Assembly: GCA_943331195.2 (NCBI GenBank)
Contig: CALQKQ020000024.1
Location: 1 to 16,563 of the forward strand
Source: Akkermansia muciniphila
GTDB taxonomy: Bacteria; Verrucomicrobiota; Verrucomicrobiia; Verrucomicrobiales; V1-33
DNA length: 16,563 nt
Direction of reading: 5' to 3'
Under the pieces are notes generated by a model. That model was not told the origin of the DNA, did not search any database, and saw only the letters and a list, made by a program, of their open reading frames with translations. Of the stretch, positions 13,981 to 16,563 are shown piece after piece. The translations under genes were made by a program, and so were the position numbers. Position 1 is the stretch's first letter. Each line of letters opens with the position of its first letter.

Positions 13981-14628
13981 TCAGGAATCCCCTCGCCGCG
14001 CCCGCCACCACCCGATCAGCGGCATCAGGATGCTGACGACCACAATGCCGGCCACGATCAGTTCAAAATTGGCCTTCACCACGGGGATTTGCCCAAAGAA
14101 GTGCCCCGCCGAAGTGCAGGTGATCACCCACAGAAAAGCCCCTAGGATGCTATACAGCAAAAAGCGGCCATAGTCCATCCGCCCCACCCCAGCCACAAAG
14201 GGCGCAAACGTGCGCATCAGCGGAATAAAGCGCGCCAGCAAGATCGTCTTCCGCCCGTGCCGCCCATAAAACGCCTGCGTCTTGCGCAGCGTCTCCGGCT
14301 TGAAAATCGCCGAATTCGGCCGCCGAAACACCTTGGGCCCCAGCGCCCGGCCAATCCAATAGTTCAGGTTGTCCCCCAGAATCGCCGCCAGGGGCAGCAC
14401 CACCCACAGCAGCCCCAGGCTCAGGGTTTCCCCCGAACCCGCCGTCAGCGCGCCCGCCGCAAACAACAGCGAATCCCCCGGGAGAAACGGCATCACCACC
14501 AATCCCGTCTCACAAAAAATCACCAGCGCCAGCACCACGTGAATCTGGGTGCCATACAGGCCAACCCACTGCTCCAGGTGCTCGTTGATGTTGGTCAGAA
14601 TATGCCAGGCGTCAGTGAAATAATGCAT
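13981..14628 (-). CDS. DedA-family membrane protein
   Basis: A 215-residue integral membrane protein of the DedA/SNARE-associated family, implicated in lipid scrambling or transport and membrane homeostasis. Conserved features: FCETGLVVMPFLPGDSLLF at 38-56 (acidic residue and PGD re-entrant motif), GDNLNYWIGRALG at 85-97, and HGRKTILLARFIPLMRTFAP at 124-143 followed by VAGVGRMDYGRF at 145-156, which contains the essential arginines of the family. Hydrophobic stretches occur at about 30-60, 68-95, 150-178 and 187-206. The basic C-terminus RARRGDS is probably cytoplasmic. It is downstream of mnmA on the same strand, but 312 bp away, so separate transcription is likely. Confidence 0.93.
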   Translation of the reverse strand: MHYFTDAWHILTNINEHLEQWVGLYGTQIHVVLALVIFCETGLVVMPFLPGDSLLFAAGALTAGSGETLSLGLLWVVLPLAAILGDNLNYWIGRALGPKVFRRPNSAIFKPETLRKTQAFYGRHGRKTILLARFIPLMRTFAPFVAGVGRMDYGRFLLYSILGAFLWVITCTSAGHFFGQIPVVKANFELIVAGIVVVSILMPLIGWWRARRGDS

Positions 14629-14940
14629 TCGGGGGGATGATAAGTCGGGGAAGGTGGATCAAGGGCCAGAAGACCGGAATCAGAAAAGGGCAGCGCCACA
14701 AGCTCAAACGAATGCCTAGGCCGCACAAGTCGGGGAACCTATACCCGCCTGCGTGGTAAACCAGCAGATTTGTCTGATATCCCATCGGACCCGAAAACGC
14801 CACGTCTCCCAAGCCCCGCCACCCACCCACGCGCGGCGGCCTCGCTTCCGCCTCGGCCCCAAGCTAAACCACCGCCCTCATCCGTCACCCCCAACGGGGG
14901 CTGGCCAACCTGAAGGCGCTGGCCAACCCGCCTCCGCGCC
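14629..14940. other. Gene-free gap between mnmA and dedA, with short repeats and a hairpin
   Basis: No convincing gene. A minus-strand frame (14612-14830) has no recognisable domain and overlaps dedA. Visible structure: a hairpin at 14749-14767 (ctgc, bulged g, tgg, loop taaa, cca, gcag); an 11-bp direct repeat aagtcggggaa at 14642-14652 and 14727-14737; an 11-bp direct repeat gctggccaacc at 14900-14910 and 14919-14929. For dedA, a weak minus-strand TTGAGC-17-TCTGAT is possible. I tested the stretch around 14710-14800 for a tRNA and found no cloverleaf. Confidence 0.55.
14900..14929. repeat. Tandem 11-bp direct repeat downstream of mnmA
   Basis: gctggccaacc occurs at 14900-14910 and 14919-14929, separated by 8 bp, just after the mnmA stop. 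Each copy contains the palindrome tggcca. Function unknown. Confidence 0.6.
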
Positions 14941-16029
14941 CTAACTAGCGCGCTCAATCTGCTCAAAAATGCCGCCCCCCAGCAATTCCCTCCCCTCATA
15001 AAAAGCGCAAATCTGCCCCGGCGACAGCGCCCGCTGCGGCTCGTCGAACACCACCCGCCACTTCCCTTCCCCCAGCGGCCTCACCTCCGCCGCCTGCCCC
15101 GGACAGCGGTAGCGCGGCTGCACCAGCAACCGCCCCCCCTGCTCCCGCGCCGCCCCCACCCACGACACGCTCCCCACCACCGCCGCCACTGCATACAGCT
15201 GCGGCGTATCCCGTCGATCAAAGGCCAACACCAATTCCCGCGTCTCCGGCCGCTTCTCCACCACCACATAGGCCTCCTTATACACATTGGACGCAATCCC
15301 CAGCCCCTTGCGCTGCCCCAAAGTGTGCAAATGCAGCCCCCGGTGCTCTCCCAGCCGCCGCCCCTCCAGCGTCACCATCGGCCCCGGCGCATCCGCCACA
15401 AACGCCCGCAAAAAATCGCTCATCTTCACCTGCCCAATAAAACAAATCCCCTGGCTATCCTTCTTCCCCGCCGTCGCCAATCCCAGCGCCGCCGCCCGCG
15501 CCCGCACCTCCGACTTCAGCATCCCCCCAATCGGAAACCGCGCCCGCGCCGCCTGCGCCTGCCGCAAAAGCGCCAAAAAATACGTCTGATCCTTCTCCGG
15601 ATCTAAGCCCCGCCCCAGGTGGCTTTCCCCCCCTTCCCCCTGCCACACCTGCGCATAGTGCCCCGTCGCCACCGCGCTAAACCCCTGCTCCAAAGCATAG
15701 TCCAAAAAAACCCCAAACTTGATCTCCCGATTGCACATCACATCCGGATTCGGCGTCACCCCCGCCTGATACCCCGCCAGCAAATAGTTCACCACCCGCT
15801 CCCGGTAATCCTCCATCAAATTCACCACCCGAAACTCTATCCCCAGCGTCTCCGAAACCGCCCGCGCATCCTCAATGTCCTGCTGCCACGGACAATCCCC
15901 CACGATGTTCTCCTCGTTGATCCAATTCTTCATGTAGGCCGCCACCACCTCATGCCCCTGCTCCAACAGCACGGCTGCCGCCACGCTGCTATCCACCCCT
16001 CCAGACATCGCCGCCAGGATTTTCGCCAT
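14941..16029 (-). CDS. mnmA: tRNA-specific 2-thiouridylase MnmA
   Basis: A 362-residue cytoplasmic enzyme that makes 2-thiouridine at the wobble position of tRNAs for Lys, Glu and Gln, using ATP and a persulfide sulfur donor. The PP-loop MSGGVDSS lies at 8-15. The catalytic cysteine pair is Cys99 (in NPDVMCNREIKF) and Cys196 (in GICFIG). TGHYAQV (122-128) and the DQTYFL segment (147-152) are family signatures, and HTLGQRKGLGI (235-245) starts the C-terminal part. The length is typical. The start at 16029 gives the usual MAKILAAMSGG beginning and has a GGAG 8 nt upstream; the longer frame to 16104 adds an atypical basic extension. The sense strand is strongly G-ending in third positions. Confidence 0.96.
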   Translation of the reverse strand: MAKILAAMSGGVDSSVAAAVLLEQGHEVVAAYMKNWINEENIVGDCPWQQDIEDARAVSETLGIEFRVVNLMEDYRERVVNYLLAGYQAGVTPNPDVMCNREIKFGVFLDYALEQGFSAVATGHYAQVWQGEGGESHLGRGLDPEKDQTYFLALLRQAQAARARFPIGGMLKSEVRARAAALGLATAGKKDSQGICFIGQVKMSDFLRAFVADAPGPMVTLEGRRLGEHRGLHLHTLGQRKGLGIASNVYKEAYVVVEKRPETRELVLAFDRRDTPQLYAVAAVVGSVSWVGAAREQGGRLLVQPRYRCPGQAAEVRPLGEGKWRVVFDEPQRALSPGQICAFYEGRELLGGGIFEQIERAS

Positions 16030-16081
16030 ACCGCCCACTCCAGCACGCCTTGACCCACCCAGCAAGCGCCCCGCTTTCACC

Positions 16082-16110
16082 TTGCAAGAAGCCCGCCCCT
16101 CCATCGTAAT
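16082..16110 (+). promoter_or_regulatory. Predicted promoter of the DUF1080 gene
   Basis: TTGCAA (16082-16087; 4/6), 17-nt spacer, CGTAAT (16105-16110; 4/6), giving a leader of about 30 nt before the ATG at 16147. The -35 lies within the 8-bp palindrome cttgcaag (16081-16088). The -10 lies between the arms ccctcc (16097-16102) and ggaggg (16113-16118), a layout expected of an operator. Confidence 0.4.
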
Positions 16111-16146
16111 GCGGAGGGCTCCACCAGCCCCTTCTTACCCTCTACC

Positions 16147-16563
16147 ATGAAACGCCTCGCCCTCTCCGCCCTCCTCCTCTTCCCCGCCCTCCTCCAGGCC
16201 GGCGAAACCATCCAACTCTTCAACGGCAAAGACCTCACCGGCTGGGAAGGCGTCTCCTCCCTCTGGAGCGTCCAAGACGGCGCCATCACCGGCCAAACCA
16301 CCGCCGCCAACCCCACCAAAGGCAACACCTTCCTCCTCTGGAAAGGCGGCGACGTCGCCGACTTCGAACTCACCTTCCAATACAAAATCAACGGCACCGA
16401 CGCCGCCAAACAAGGCAACTCCGGCGTCCAATACCGCAGCCAAGTCGCCGACCCCGCCGCCTTCGTCCTCGGCGGCTACCAAGCCGACTTCGAAACCGGC
16501 ACCACCTACTCCGGCATCCTCTCCGAAGAACGCGGCCGCGGCATCCTCGCCCAACGCGGCCAA
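16147..16563 (+). CDS. Exported DUF1080 (3-keto-disaccharide hydrolase-like) protein, 5' part
   Basis: The first 139 codons of a gene cut by the window end, in frame to the last base. It begins with a signal peptide (MKRLALSALLLFPALLQAG) and continues into the DUF1080 jelly-roll domain: IQLFNGKDLTGWEG at 22-35, LWSVQDGAITGQ, DFELTFQYKI, GNSGVQYRSQ, then GGYQADFE and YSGILSEERGRGILAQRG. The family is heavily expanded in Verrucomicrobiota and Planctomycetota. Characterised relatives hydrolyse 3-keto-glycosides or are proposed to bind glycans. The protein is expected in the periplasm. Codons end almost only in C, or A for Glu/Gln/Lys, matching the other plus-strand genes. It is divergent from mnmA, with 117 bp between starts. 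Confidence 0.92.
   Translation, partial: MKRLALSALLLFPALLQAGETIQLFNGKDLTGWEGVSSLWSVQDGAITGQTTAANPTKGNTFLLWKGGDVADFELTFQYKINGTDAAKQGNSGVQYRSQVADPAAFVLGGYQADFETGTTYSGILSEERGRGILAQRGQ

Noticed and set aside
14710..14800. Possible tRNA
   Set aside because: A T-loop-like ggttcc is present on the minus strand, but acceptor and anticodon stems cannot be paired.
14612..14830. Small minus-strand open frame upstream of dedA
   Set aside because: Overlaps the dedA start, no domain or signal. A conserved repeat origin is possible but cannot be shown.

Overview
The window is very GC-rich, gene-dense bacterial DNA, most likely from the Verrucomicrobiota. That placement is an inference from gene content: an exported DUF1080 protein, an exported SMP-30 lactonase, an S9 peptidase with a signal peptide, an esterase-like protein, a CobA-HemD fusion, and leaders with almost no Shine-Dalgarno sequences. 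I see no rRNA, tRNA, CRISPR array, transposase, phage gene or plasmid function. Most genes are housekeeping or envelope/secretion genes.

Layout. (1) 1-1250, plus strand: the Pro-Ala-rich tail of a cut-off gene, then a fusion of an RfaE2-type nucleotidyltransferase with a PurN-type formyltransferase. (2) 1251-1647: a gene-free stretch with an AT-richer island. (3) 1648-4508, minus strand: an HNH endonuclease, a 2-hydroxyacid dehydrogenase, and an iron-sulfur pair (J-domain co-chaperone and A-type carrier). (4) 4509-5902: a divergent promoter region and a membrane-anchored coiled-coil protein on the plus strand. (5) 5999-9814, minus strand: pyroglutamyl peptidase overlapping an exported beta-helix protein, a YkgJ-type cysteine-cluster protein, and a CobA-HemD fusion for the siroheme/corrinoid and heme branch. 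(6) 9966-13920, plus strand: an exported S9 peptidase and an exported SMP-30 lactonase (probable operon), then an alpha/beta-hydrolase whose nucleophile and oxyanion motifs are altered. (7) 13981-16029, minus strand: a DedA membrane protein and MnmA. (8) 16147 to the end, plus strand: the first 139 codons of a DUF1080 protein.

Genes that plausibly work together are the J-protein and A-type carrier (Fe-S assembly), the coupled pcp/beta-helix pair, and the exported S9 peptidase and lactonase with the DUF1080 protein (periplasmic breakdown of peptides and sugars).

No clear new defence or mobile system is present. The best leads are the nucleotidyltransferase-PurN fusion, the apparently degenerate esterase, strongly strand-asymmetric base composition that weakens in certain blocks, and pyrimidine-rich leaders without Shine-Dalgarno sites, with one striking exception at the beta-helix gene.
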